The notes: a model not told the origin generated them from the letters alone. A DNA stretch of 64,000 nucleotides from Desulfotignum sp. (GCA_018399285.1 JAGYOW010000002.1:1-64000); one strand, 5' to 3'; counted from the stretch's first letter, positions 19,836 to 29,542 are shown. Program-made: numbers and translations.

Positions 19836-20115
19836 TTTCTCTCCTCACCTGTGACATCAGGTTGTCCAGCGTTGTCAGATGGTGTGTGGTCCACCATAGT
19901 TTTAACCAGTCTTCGACAGAGCGGTCAAACGATTTTACTGTTTACGGGTTTTTTTCTGCCAAAAGGGTTTCAGCCGGCGGCACCGGCCAACATCCGTGTC
20001 GTTTCCCTGAAATTTTGGTCCAGCTGTGTATAGATATCAGTGCCTGCCTGTAATACCCTTGGGCTTCATAGGTTTTTGCCAGTTCCCGGGTATGATACGC
20101 ATGGTCCATGTCCAT
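19807..20115 (-). pseudogene. small TPR-like protein, frameshifted
   Basis: From the ATG at 20115 one frame gives a TPR-like helix pair (HTRELAKTYEAQGYYRQAL). A shift then continues DIYTQLDQNFRETTRML, and a third frame gives SVEDWLKLWWTTHHLTTLDNL near the end, stopping at 19807 just inside the start of the LysM gene. The pieces make a plausible protein of about 100 residues ending in a Trp-rich helix, translationally linked to the LysM gene. I do not know its function. Three frames over 300 bases match the indel-rich state of its neighbour. Confidence 0.5.
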
Positions 20116-21120
20116 TTCCTTTATTTATTTTTTTCTGTTTGAAAATCAATTCATCCAGTGCTGCCATACCCTGTTCATGTTTTGCCAGATGTCTGATGTG
20201 TATTCAATACTGTTTCAACCGCAGGATCTGATTTTTTTCTATCCGCTGGTTTTCCTGTTTCACAATATCGATCTGGGCGGATACGGATGCTTTTGCCGGT
20301 TAAGCTGACGAAAATCATACGTGGGTGGAAAAATAAACCCACAGCCCCCAATGCATATAACCTTTAATGCCGAACTTTTTCTATGATTCAGCCTGATCCT
20401 TGGCAGACGCGAATGGCCCCTGCCACACAACAATCTTTGTATGCTGTCTATCATTACTCGTTCACCCGATAATCCAGACATTCGATCTTGAATACAAATC
20501 TTTGAAAAATGACGAAAAGCCTCGAAAACTCCACAATCGTGCGACGGCCGTATCCTGTTCTCGGCAACGTTGGGTGGATTTATCCAAAACTCAATCATTG
20601 GATTGGTCTTTACCCCTTTGGCCATCGTTTGATGATTTTTAATGATTGAAGACAATTTGTAAGAGTTTTTTTTTTCTAATTGGCTTTGATTACCCTATCA
20701 CAATCTTTTGATCCTGTACTTTCATTTTTTTGATTATAGTTCGGAATTTTTCCATTATATAATAGTTTAAGCCGACAGACAACATATATCTCATGTTCTG
20801 ATTGATGACAAGTACATAGCGGACAAAGCCTTCCTTTTGGTGCGATGGACACTTTGGATTTTTGTTTTGGCACCGTTTTTTCTAATCGAGGGTAAACATT
20901 GCCTGTAAAGCCCGGGTAACAACCCCACCACCCCAAATTATGATCATGGAGATACGTGACATTTTCTATCTTTTTGCCGTTTTTATGGTGTCGTCTACAA
21001 AGCTTTTGGTTCTCTTTTTTTAACCTGTTAGTGTTTACCGATAAGTGTTCTGAAGACCACTTTCCACTGTTTCAATGAGTACAATATGAAGGAGATTCCC
21101 CTCTTTTTGCGCGACAGACT
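20116..21120. other. about 1 kb without a recognisable intact gene
   Basis: Only a short minus-strand coiled-coil-like fragment (SAQIDIVKQENQRIEKNQ, around 20235-20300) upstream of the TPR remnant looks coding. Open frames of 80-130 residues on both strands elsewhere (for example minus 20260-20655 and minus 20676-20936) have no ribosome site, no recognisable motif and unusual composition. The stretch is AT-richer than its surroundings and has T-runs. I see no transposase, tRNA or terminator that I would defend. Confidence 0.5.
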
Positions 21121-21213
21121 TCACTTTCCGTGGGGGGAGAAAAAAATAAAGACCAGAAACAGCCCCATCAGAAACAGTGTCAGATATAAACCGAATTTTT
21201 CAATGCGCCCCAT
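21121..21213 (-). CDS. 30-residue single-pass membrane microprotein overlapping murJ
   Basis: An ATG at 21213, preceded by AAAAGAGGATTCCC, opens a 30-codon frame inside the last codons of murJ and stops at 21121. The peptide begins MGRIEKFGLYLTLF, continues through one long hydrophobic helix (residues 8-25) and ends FFSPHGK. The overlap with murJ and the good ribosome site suggest coupled translation. The positive N-terminus and hydrophobic core predict an inner-membrane peptide, possibly a partner of the flippase; this is inference from position only. Confidence 0.5.
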   Translation of the reverse strand: MGRIEKFGLYLTLFLMGLFLVFIFFSPHGK

Positions 21214-22768
21214 GGGAATCCTCTTTTTTCATATGGTCATTCAGCCTGTGCCCGATCATGCTCAGTTCCGGCAGACGCAGAATTTTGGCCCCGGTCCATA
21301 CAATGGCCATGCCCAGCAACACACAAACCATCACTTTTATCCCCAATAACAGCTTTCCTTGGGTATCAAAGAAAAGGTGCTGTTTCACCCACTGAATTGA
21401 AAATATCATTATAACAGATAAGAAAAAGGCTCTGCAAGCTGAAACCAGAATACCTGTTTTTGAGACAACCACCCCTGCCAGAGGCCGGCTCATCAAAAAA
21501 AAGAACCCGGCCATGGAAGACATCGTCACGGCCAGTGCCAGGCCCTGTGCTTCCATATAATACATCAGTACGGGGGCACACACCAGATTGGTGGTCATGG
21601 ATATGATTCCGGCATAAAAAGGATCCCGGGAACTGTTCAAGGCATAATGCAGGGTCACGAACAGCCGGGTGCCGATAAATGCGCCGATGCCCAAGGCCAG
21701 ATACCACAGGCATTCCGCCGTCTTGATCACGGCGGATGTATCAAAAGCACCCTGGCCGAACAGCAGCCGGACAATGGGTTCGCGTAACACCATCAGTCCG
21801 GCCATGGCCGGGACGGCCACAAACACGGCCAGCCGGACCCCGGCATCAAACACGTCGCTGATGCCCTCCATGTCTCCGGCCGCCGCTTTTCTGGAAAAAA
21901 AAGGCAGCAGCACCGTGGAAATTGACACCGCGATCAAGGCCACGGGAAACTGGACCAGGCGGTCGGCATAATACAGAAACGACACACTGCCATCCACCAG
22001 AAAAGAAGCAAGAAAAGAGATCGCCAGCATATTGATCTGATACGGGGCCGCCCCCACCATACAGGGCACCATGTTTTTGATACTGTCCATGACCGGGGGA
22101 TGACACCAGACAAACCGGGCCGGTTGAAACAATTTGTACCGGATCATGAAAGGGATCTGAAACATAAGCTGAATCCCGCCCCCTGCCATCACTCCGACGG
22201 CCAGCCAGATCACGGGGTCAAACACCTGCTCTGGCATGGTCAATGCAAACGCAATCACCACCAGGTTAAAAACAAGGGGTGTGGCCCCGGGCACACAAAA
22301 ATGACCCAGGGTGTTCAACACGGCCATGCACAAAGAAATCATCATAATGACCCAGAGATACGGCATCATGATTTTAAACAGGGTCAGGGTCAAAGCAAAC
22401 CGATCCCCGCCGGGCGCAAATCCCGGCGCCATGAGATGCAGCAACCAGGGGGCCAGCAACCATCCGGCCAGAATCAGAAATGCGCTCAAGGCGGACAGGA
22501 TTCCTAACGCACTGGTCACCATTGTCACGGCCTCATCTTGTTGACCGGTTTGAATGGACCGGGAAAAAGGGAGCACAAAAGAGATGCTGAAAATGCCGTC
22601 GCTGAACATTTTTCTGAGCAGGTCAAAGGGCCGGAATGCGATAAAAAAAGCGTCACTTGCGGCCGTGGTTCCGATCATCATGGCGATGAACGCATCCCGG
22701 ATTACCCCGAATATCCGGCTTAAAAGCGTTAAACCGCTGATTGCGGCCGTATGTTTGATCAGGGCCAT
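21200..22768 (-). CDS. murJ: lipid II flippase MurJ (MviN)
   Basis: The 522-residue polytopic protein of the MOP exporter superfamily moves lipid II across the inner membrane for peptidoglycan synthesis. The family opening ISGLTLLSRIFGVIRDAFIA (about residues 10-29) is followed by FFIAFRPFDLLRKMFSDGIF, where MurJ proteins carry the A..PNLLRRLFAEGAF motif; this copy has diverged at that site. About 14 membrane helices fit the hydropathy, and the length is normal. The start is the ATG at 22768. Divergent rpsT is transcribed from a promoter 14 bases beyond the start. A membrane microprotein overlaps its 3' end. Confidence 0.93.
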   Translation of the reverse strand: MALIKHTAAISGLTLLSRIFGVIRDAFIAMMIGTTAASDAFFIAFRPFDLLRKMFSDGIFSISFVLPFSRSIQTGQQDEAVTMVTSALGILSALSAFLILAGWLLAPWLLHLMAPGFAPGGDRFALTLTLFKIMMPYLWVIMMISLCMAVLNTLGHFCVPGATPLVFNLVVIAFALTMPEQVFDPVIWLAVGVMAGGGIQLMFQIPFMIRYKLFQPARFVWCHPPVMDSIKNMVPCMVGAAPYQINMLAISFLASFLVDGSVSFLYYADRLVQFPVALIAVSISTVLLPFFSRKAAAGDMEGISDVFDAGVRLAVFVAVPAMAGLMVLREPIVRLLFGQGAFDTSAVIKTAECLWYLALGIGAFIGTRLFVTLHYALNSSRDPFYAGIISMTTNLVCAPVLMYYMEAQGLALAVTMSSMAGFFFLMSRPLAGVVVSKTGILVSACRAFFLSVIMIFSIQWVKQHLFFDTQGKLLLGIKVMVCVLLGMAIVWTGAKILRLPELSMIGHRLNDHMKKEDSHGAH

Positions 22769-22781
22769 GACAAAATTATCC

Positions 22782-22810
22782 TTGACAGGAAAGCAAAATT
22801 TTTGTAGATA
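22782..22810 (+). promoter_or_regulatory. strong sigma70-type promoter of rpsT
   Basis: A perfect TTGACA (22782-22787), a 17-base spacer and TAGATA (22805-22810) give a leader of about 55 bases to the rpsT start. Confidence 0.75.
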
Positions 22811-22872
22811 TTTGGTTTTGAAATATCTAATTTTTTAAAATTCAACCGACGAATACAAGGAGTGAACGTAAA

Positions 22873-23127
22873 TTGGCCAACCACAAATCCGCAAAAAAAC
22901 GGGCAAAACAGAACCTGGTCAGACGACAGAGAAACAGATCTGTAAAATCCACACTGAAAACATTGGAAAAAAAGTTGCGTGCGGCCAAGGCATCGGGGGA
23001 TGATGCCACCATGGAATTGATGCGGCAAAACCAGTCCGCCCTTCAAAAAGCCTCCCAAAAAGGCATTATTCATAAAAATACCGCTTCCAGAAAAATTTCA
23101 AGACTTTCCAAACTTGTGCACGCATAA
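22873..23127 (+). CDS. rpsT: 30S ribosomal protein S20
   Basis: The 84-residue basic protein starts MANHKSAKKRAKQN and ends with the typical IIHKNTASRKISRLSKLV helix; it binds 16S rRNA early in 30S assembly. The start is a TTG at 22873 with AAGGAGTG about ten bases upstream. A non-ATG start in rpsT is also known in other bacteria, where it helps autoregulation. The gene is monocistronic between a strong promoter and a clear terminator. Confidence 0.97.
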   Translation: MANHKSAKKRAKQNLVRRQRNRSVKSTLKTLEKKLRAAKASGDDATMELMRQNQSALQKASQKGIIHKNTASRKISRLSKLVHA

Positions 23128-23133
23128 ATAACA

Positions 23134-23171
23134 AAGACAGGATTTACCCGGGGTAGATCCTGTCTTGTTTT
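23134..23171 (+). terminator. rho-independent terminator of rpsT
   Basis: The ten-base arms AAGACAGGAT (23134-23143) and ATCCTGTCTT (23157-23166) enclose a second small TACCC/GGGTA stem and are followed by GTTTTC. The hairpin begins six bases after the rpsT stop. Confidence 0.8.
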
Positions 23172-23189
23172 CAATCGTTTTTCTCTCGT

Positions 23190-23696
23190 TCAAAAGTTGG
23201 CTGACATCTGGCTGACAAGCCGTTCCGCCATTCGTTCCGCAATGATTTTCAGGGCATCTCTGATATTGGACTCATCATCGATGTTGTCCGAACCCACCGT
23301 GAAAGACTCTAACGCGGAAAAATTATTCACCGACCATATCATTTTTTTATCGGGTGACAGCAACTCAAGATCCACCCTGGCGTTAACCCGCCTTTCAGTC
23401 ACTCTTTCCGTGGAAGATCGGGACACGGTCGAAAACGTGATGGAAGTTATTTTCCCTTTGATCAGATAGGCGGCATCTGCCGGACTCACAACGGTTGTAT
23501 CGGTTCTGTTTTGAATTTCACGGATCAATTCATTGGTAAAATCGATACCGGCGTAAGTATAAGAGGTTTGATTGGCAAACATTTCCACGCCCACCCGGGC
23601 AACACCGGGATGAACCGGGCCGCCTCCTTCCAGGCGATACCCGCAGGCGGACAGCACAAGCAGCCCGCCTGCGAAAAAAACCATCAATGATTTCAT
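23190..23696 (-). CDS. lptE: LptE-like LPS-assembly lipoprotein
   Basis: With the ATG at 23696 the protein has 168 residues. A classical lipoprotein signal peptide (MKSLMVFFAGGLLVLSAC) gives lipidation at Cys18 and is followed by GYRLEGGG, the usual LptE start. The body matches the LptE fold (VGVEMFANQTSYTYAG, LTNELIREIQNR-like helix, INARVDLEL-type strand) and ends in an amphipathic helix. LptE plugs the LptD barrel that inserts LPS in the outer membrane. An earlier ATG (23708) touches the leuS stop, so the gene is co-transcribed behind leuS, an arrangement also seen in other proteobacteria. Confidence 0.82.
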   Translation of the reverse strand: MKSLMVFFAGGLLVLSACGYRLEGGGPVHPGVARVGVEMFANQTSYTYAGIDFTNELIREIQNRTDTTVVSPADAAYLIKGKITSITFSTVSRSSTERVTERRVNARVDLELLSPDKKMIWSVNNFSALESFTVGSDNIDDESNIRDALKIIAERMAERLVSQMSANF

Positions 23697-23709
23697 GGAA
23701 CAGGTCATA

Positions 23710-26318
23710 TCACACCACAATGTTTACAAGAATTTGTTTTTTGTTGACCAGAATGATTTTTTTAACGGGCTGATCCTGAATATGTCTGACCACATTTTCA
23801 TCCGCCAGCGCCGTTTCTTTGATGACCGCCTCACTGGTGCCTGCGGCCACGCTGAATTTGGCGCGCAGCTTGCCGTTGACCTGGACCACCACCAGGGCCT
23901 CATCAGTTTCCAGGCTGTCTTTGCGGAATTTTGGCCAGGATTGCGCCAGCACACTGCCCTTGTGTCCCATTTTTTCAAACAGCTCTTCACAGAAATGCGG
24001 CACAAACGGGCTGAGCAGCAGCACCATGTTGTTGATGGCAGCCAGCACCACGGCGTTTGTTTCCGGGTCTGATGTATCCAGATCAATGGTGTACAAAGTG
24101 TTCACCAGCTCCATGACCGCAGCGATGGCCGTATTGAAATGAAAGCTTTCATCAATATCTGCCGTGACTTTTTGAATGGTCTGGTGGGTTTTGATGTACA
24201 AGGCTTTGGCCGCCGGGTTTTTCAAATCCCCGGCCGGTCCGCTGAACGGGGCCACCTGTTGGGTGTCGATTTTTTCCATGCATTCCAGGACCAGGCGCCA
24301 CACCCGGTTGATGAACCGGTGGCTGCCATCCACCCCGTCTTCACTCCATTCCAGGTCCCGCTCCGGCGGGGCCGCAAACAAACAGAAGAGCCGGGTGATA
24401 TCTGCCCCGTATTTTTCCAGCAGGTCATCGGGGTCCACCACGTTTTTCTTGGACTTGGACATCTTGATGACCCGGCCGACTTCCACATCCTTGCCGCAAC
24501 GGGTGCAGACAAAGGCATCATCCCCTTTTTTCCGGGCCTGTTCCGGAAACAGGTATCCGTGCTCGGGACAGGTCATGGTCTCTTTGCACACCATGCCCTG
24601 GGTGAGCAGCCGGGTGAACGGTTCCTTAAAGTCCACCATGCCGAAGTGATGCAGCACCGCATAAAATATCTGGAATACAAAAGATGCAGCACAGCATGCT
24701 CCACCCCGCCGATGTACTGGTCCACGGGGGCCCAGTATTTAACGGCATCCGGATCAAACATGCCGCTTTCATACCGGGGAGAACAATACCGCAGATAATA
24801 CCAGGACGATTCCACAAATGTGTCCATGGTATCCGTGTCCCGCCGGGCATCTTCTCTGCCGCATGCCGGACAAATGGTCTGCTTGAAATAATCCAGGGTG
24901 GGCAAAGGAGAGCCGCCTTTGGCCAGCAGGTTGGCATCTTCAGGCAGGGTAATGGGCAGATCCGTTTCCGGGACGGGCACCACCCCGCAGTCCGGGCAGT
25001 GGATCACGGGGATGGGTGCGCCCCAGTAACGCTGTCTGGAGATGCCCCAGTCCCGCAGCCGATAGGAAATCGCTTTTTTCCCTCTGCCCTGCTCTGCCAG
25101 CCAGTCCGTGATCGCTTCCATGGCCGTGTCATTGTCCATGCCGTTAAACCGGCCGGAATTGACCATCACCCCGGGGCCGGCATATGCGGCTTCCATGGTG
25201 TCCGGGTCCAGGGTCTCGCCCTGGGGCTGCACCACCACCCGGATCTCAAGATTGTATTTTCTGGCAAAGTCAAAGTCCCGCTGGTCTCCGCAGGGCACGG
25301 ACATGATGGCACCCGTGCCATATCCCATGAGCACGAAATTGGCCGTATAGATGGGAATTTTTTCGCCCGTGGCTGGATTGATGCAAAACCGTCCGATGAA
25401 CACCCCTTCTTTTTCATATTTTTCCAGGCCTTCCAGAGACCGTTCCTGGGTGGCCACTTTTTCCACGAAATCCGCCACAGCTGCGGCCTGATCCGTTCCC
25501 TGACACAGGGTTTCCACCAGGGGGTGTTCCGGTGCCAGGCACATGAACGTGGCCCCGAAAATCGTGTCCGGCCGGGTGGTAAACACCTCGATTTCTTCAT
25601 CCATGTCCGCGACCTGAAACTTGAGTTCAGAGCCGACGCTTTTGCCGATCCAGTTTTTCTGCATCACCGTGACCTTGTCCGGCCATCCCGGCAACAGGTC
25701 GCAGTGCACCAGAAGATCTTCGGCAAAATCCGTGATTTTAAAAAACCACTGCCACAGTTTTTTCTGGTGAACAGGCTGGGAACACCGCCAGCACTTGTCC
25801 TGCTCCACCTGTTCATTGGCCAGAACGGTCTGGCATTTTTCACACCAGTTGACAAATGATTCCTTGCGGTATGCCATGCCGTTTTCCAGCATCTTTAAAA
25901 ACAGCCACTGCTCCCATTTATAATATTCCGGCCGGCAGGTGGCGATCTCCCGGTCCCAGTCATAGGAAAATCCCATTTTTTTGAGCTGGGCCCGCATGGC
26001 CCGGATGTTGTCATAGGTCCAGGCCGCCGGATGGGTGTTGTTGTCAATAGCCGCGTTTTCCGCAGGCATGCCGAATGCGTCCCATCCCATGGGGTGAAGT
26101 ACGTTGTATCCCTGCATTCTCTTGTACCGCACCACCACATCGCCGATGGTATAGTTGCGCACATGACCGATATGAATTTTTCCGGACGGATAGGGAAACA
26201 TCTCCAGCAAATAATATTTTTCCTTAGAAGGGTCTTCAGTAACCTTGAAAAGCCCCCGGTCTTTCCAGAAAGCCTGCCATTTGGGTTCCACATCCGCAGG
26301 GTTGTACCGTTCCTCCAT
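23710..26318 (-). pseudogene. leuS: leucyl-tRNA synthetase LeuS, one frameshift as sequenced
   Basis: Together the two frames encode a full-length class Ia synthetase of about 868 residues. The first (ATG at 26318, with AAGGA upstream) holds the HIGH motif ([14 protein letters not shown]), the zinc-binding [14 protein letters not shown] insert and the editing domain ([13 protein letters not shown]). It ends correctly at HLLYSRYFM, then derails near 24658-24662. The second frame resumes with [13 protein letters not shown] and holds KMSKSKKNVVDP, the anticodon-binding domain and the C-terminal domain. One missing base explains the break. Because LeuS is essential and both halves are otherwise perfect, a sequence error is the likeliest cause. 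Confidence 0.9.
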
Positions 26319-26567
26319 GTTTCTTTTTTCCTTTCGCACGCATCTTAAACATCTGTTTACATATTAAAACCCAATAGATGCCACAACCTTGGTCAAATAG
26401 CAAGGGATAGAAAACCTCGTTTGATATTCTCTTTTTGCCTTTGTCATTGGAACGAATGATCCTTGACGGGCTGATATTGGCAGGGGGACGGCAGGTGCTT
26501 GACCATTAATTAAAAAAGCATGACGGCAAGCAGCGATTAATAGTTGCACTCATTTTTAGCAAACGGG

Positions 26568-26711
26568 TTAATCTTCAGACGAAGATGTGTTCTCATTGTC
26601 CGCGACAGAATTGTTTTTTTTCTCCAGTTTGCGTTGTTTTTTTTCTTCTTTTTTCTTTTTCTTTGCCATTTCTTTTTGGCGCTTTTCAAATGAATAGTTT
26701 GGCTTGAACAA
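26568..26711 (-). CDS. small basic Lys/Glu-rich conserved protein (47 residues)
   Basis: A TTG at 26711, with TGAGG about nine bases upstream, opens a 47-codon frame. It starts FKPNYSFEKRQKEMAKKKKK, continues with an EEKKQRKLEKK helix and ends in an acidic tail (ENTSSSED). A short family of bacterial proteins beginning KPNYxFEKRQKExAKxxKKEEK is known to me by appearance, with no established function. It probably forms a single charged helix. It is the only intact gene between leuS and rarD. The start could be a few codons different. Confidence 0.6.
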   Translation of the reverse strand: MFKPNYSFEKRQKEMAKKKKKEEKKQRKLEKKNNSVADNENTSSSED

Positions 26712-27036
26712 GATTAAGTCCTCATTAATATTTTGTGTTTGACGTAAAAAAGACTGTGATTTAACATGTGTTCTACAGGCATGGGGTTATTTTTCAAGAA
26801 TTATGGCAAAGTGCCCAATAAAATCAGGATGAACCGGTTTTGAACTCTAATTATCTTATTTAGATAACCTGATTCACCCATAATGTCAAATCTCGAATAA
26901 GGAATTCCAAATTGAAGCCTATCCTCTGGATATTAACATTGATGAAATCAAAATAAAGGCATGTATTGATAACATCACGGATAGCTGAAAAATAAAAAAA
27001 GGGGCACAACCGTGATTGCAACCCCTTGATTTTATT

Positions 27037-27102
27037 TGGTACCTGGGACGAGAATTGAACTCGTACAGCCAATTTGGCCGAGGGATTTTAAGTCCCTTGC
27101 TG
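27037..27102 (-). pseudogene. 3' fragment of a tRNA-Leu(TAA) gene
   Basis: On the minus strand the anticodon arm GGGA-CTTAAAA-TCCC, a long variable arm (CTCGGCCAAATTGGCTG), the T-arm ACGAG-TTCAATT-CTCGT and CCCAGGTACCA are intact and closely resemble bacterial tRNA-Leu(TAA). The 5' acceptor strand that should read about ACCTGGG and most of the D-arm are missing; the sequence turns unrelated just upstream of the anticodon arm. A 3' tRNA piece of this kind is what site-specific integration or deletion at a tRNA gene leaves behind. Confidence 0.7.
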
Positions 27103-27109
27103 TCATCAC

Positions 27110-28285
27110 TTAAACGCTGTTTTTTCATTGGTTTACGGCTTTTGCAATGGGGATGCGCATCCCGTTTTCTGCATCCGATATGTTTTCAAGACCAAAATCG
27201 GCAACACTAAATTTGAATAAAAACTCAGGCAAAAAGCTTCTTCTCCCTATTTCTTTTGGAAAAAATAAAAAACAATTTTCTGTAACCGAAATGTATCCAA
27301 TTCTCGATTATTTTAAAAAAACTTCAACAGCCGGCATCTAATGAATGAAATTCATAACCAGCTGTTTTGAACAGATCAACTTCATTAAAACGGCCGTCTC
27401 TGAATAGCGCCCAATGCAGATATCCTGGAGGCCTTTTTAAAAAAGGAGGGGTATGATGAAAGTGTTTTCAGAATTAAAAAAATTCTTAACACCGTCACCA
27501 GTTATTTAAAAAGGAATCCCTGAAACGTAATCGTACGATTCTGGAGGAAATAAAACGAACCGGGAGGTACATATGATAAAAAATACCATTTCATGACAAC
27601 CGTTCAACCTTGAACCGGCGGTGGACAGATATCTTCAAAATCAATTCATTCCATTTTCAGGAACTATCAGAACTGCTTGAAACATGCAATGAGCTTGGAA
27701 AAGAGGAACGCTTTGAATTAAAGCGGATAATAGAAAAAAGCTATCGTTGTTCCGTGTATGAGAAATACACATGTGTTTTTCATGATTAACAGATGTTTCA
27801 TAATTCAAGGGTGAAAAATGGAAAGTGTGCCCACTGTCATAAAGCAGGAAATGACAAAAAACCTGGAAAAGCTTTATTGCCAGATATCATGAAGTTGAGA
27901 TTCGTCATTTTGTCTGTCCGCAATGTGATGCATTACCATTTCCCAAATTCTACCGGCTTTATGAGGATTCATCTCAACCATGCATACCTGCTGAACCCAG
28001 GATATCCTGATGAACAGAGATTTCATTCAAGGCAAAAAAATCATGCTTTTATGGCGGAGAATTGCCCTGTGCCGGCTGCCCCTGAGAAAAACACATTGAC
28101 ACCGGATCTGTGAGAAGTTTAAAACATGATGTACGAAGAAAAAGGTTGCGCCGTAAAATTTAGATTAAGCAACATACTATCAGCTGCCGGGTAAATTTCT
28201 GCACAAATTCTTTCTTTACTGGACCTGAATCTCCCAATCTTGCCCTGACATATGCTAGACCATGTGAAAAACCCAATGGCTAAAA
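27110..28285. other. decayed region with coding-like debris
   Basis: No intact gene is seen. Short plus-strand fragments look once-coding: GGYDESVFRIKKILNTV near 27460, a 55-codon piece with SELLETCNELGKEERFELK near 27665-27790, and a Cys-containing piece HFVCPQCDALPFPKFYRLY near 27905-27965 continuing SSQPCIPAEPRIS. They are in different frames with stops between them, so one or more genes have degraded. I cannot name the original proteins. Confidence 0.45.
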
Positions 28286-28289
28286 GACC

Positions 28290-28523
28290 GGTGATGCATT
28301 TATTGTCTGGACAGACATCCGTGCCTTTGCATCCTGCTGTTCTAAAGTTGACAAGGATATTGGGAAACAGGAGTGTCTGGAAACTGCCTTGCAATTGTTA
28401 AATGAATTTCTTTTGCTGTATCGTGGTCCATTTCTTCATGAAGAACAGTCTTCCTGAGTGATCCAGGAACATGAACAAGCGATATTACAGGCCGAACTGG
28501 GTGCTTCACCGCCGGAAAGAATG
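28290..28523 (+). pseudogene. remnant of a bacterial transcriptional activator domain (BTAD)
   Basis: A plus-strand frame from 28290 reads GDAFIVWTDIRAFASCCSKV, then CLETALQLLNEFLLLYRGPF and LHEEQSS before a stop at 28455. A similar frame continues VIQEHEQ beyond it. The VWTDIRAF...LYRGPFLHEE pattern matches the TPR-like BTAD domain found in SARP and large LuxR-type regulators (typically DxxAFE...LYRGxFLxxE). The DNA-binding part is absent. It is probably the tail of a dead regulator gene. Confidence 0.45.
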
Positions 28524-28541
28524 CGAATGCTAAGAAAAAGC

Positions 28542-29414
28542 TTATGGACGGTGATGTTTTAAAAATTCCAGAGTATACAGTGCCACGCCGGCCCAGATGA
28601 ATCCGAAAGTAACCAGACTGTGAATGGAGAACGGTTCTTTGTACACAAACACCCCCAGTGTAAAGGCAATGGACGGGGCCAGGTATTGAAGAATGCCGAT
28701 GGTGGACAGCTTGAGCCGTTTGGCGGCCGCGGCAAACCACAAAAGCGGCAGAGAAGTGACCACGCCGGCACCGATCATCCACAGGGTGAGTCCGGGATCT
28801 TTGAAAAACAAGGAGTCTCCTTTTCCCATCAAAAACAGGATATATGCCAGGGCCGGGACCATCAGAATCAGGGTTTCCACAAACAGGCCGGGCAGTGGTG
28901 CCACCTGGATGCGTTTGCGGCAATACCCGTAAAAGGCAAAAGAAACCGCCAGGGTCAGGCCGAACAAAGGCAGTTTCCCATATGCCAGAAGCGAATAGAT
29001 CACCCCGGTCAGGGCAAAGCCCAGAGAGATACACTGCATGCGGGTGAAGGTTTCGTTGAGCAGCACAAAACCCAGCAGGACGTTGATCATGGGATTGATA
29101 TAGTACCCCAGGCTGGTTTCCAACACCCGGCCGGAGTTGACGGCCCAGATATAGACAAACCAGTTGGCCGCAATCAACGTGCTGCTGATTGCCAGCCCTT
29201 TGACCTGGGCCGGGGATTTGAACACCTGGACCACTTCTTTGCCCCGTTTCTGGACACACAGGATGACAAAAACAAATGCACAGGACCAGACAATGCGGTG
29301 GCACAGAATTTCAAAGGGCTGAGCCGCCTGCATCTGTTTCCAGTAGGCCGGCAGAAATCCCCAGGAGGCAAATGCGGCCAGGCCGAACAATACACCGGAT
29401 AACGACGGGTTCAT
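28542..29414 (-). CDS. rarD: EamA-family transporter RarD
   Basis: From the ATG at 29414 the protein has 290 residues and about ten membrane helices. The first repeat has the RarD-specific FASWGFLPAYWKQM and EILCHRIVWS segments, followed by ANWFVYIWAVNSGRVLETSLGYY, a diagnostic block of this subfamily. The C-terminal repeat includes LSTIGILQYLAPSIAFTLGVF. RarD proteins are drug/metabolite-type permeases named for chloramphenicol sensitivity; the natural substrate is unknown. An upstream in-frame start would add 21 non-conserved residues. The gene is transcribed away from maf. Confidence 0.9.
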   Translation of the reverse strand: MNPSLSGVLFGLAAFASWGFLPAYWKQMQAAQPFEILCHRIVWSCAFVFVILCVQKRGKEVVQVFKSPAQVKGLAISSTLIAANWFVYIWAVNSGRVLETSLGYYINPMINVLLGFVLLNETFTRMQCISLGFALTGVIYSLLAYGKLPLFGLTLAVSFAFYGYCRKRIQVAPLPGLFVETLILMVPALAYILFLMGKGDSLFFKDPGLTLWMIGAGVVTSLPLLWFAAAAKRLKLSTIGILQYLAPSIAFTLGVFVYKEPFSIHSLVTFGFIWAGVALYTLEFLKHHRP

Positions 29415-29542
29415 TTCAATGTTTCCTTTATGGTTGACCGGCCCAGTGTAGCACGCTGTCTGGGATTGGCAACTCAAAAATTACCTTTGGCCCAAAACCC
29501 GGGCATTGTCAAAATCCGGATTTTCTGTTACACCTTCCCTCC

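Noticed and set aside
20260-20936. Two minus-strand frames of 131 and 86 codons
   Set aside because: No motif, no ribosome site and odd composition. I looked for transposase, zinc-ribbon and toxin-antitoxin patterns and found nothing convincing.
24684-25859. A 391-codon plus-strand frame inside leuS
   Set aside because: Antisense shadow of the synthetase; His/Gly-rich with no domain signal.
27147-27341. A 64-codon plus-strand frame next to the tRNA-Leu remnant
   Set aside because: No recognisable pattern and no ribosome site; left as part of the decayed region.
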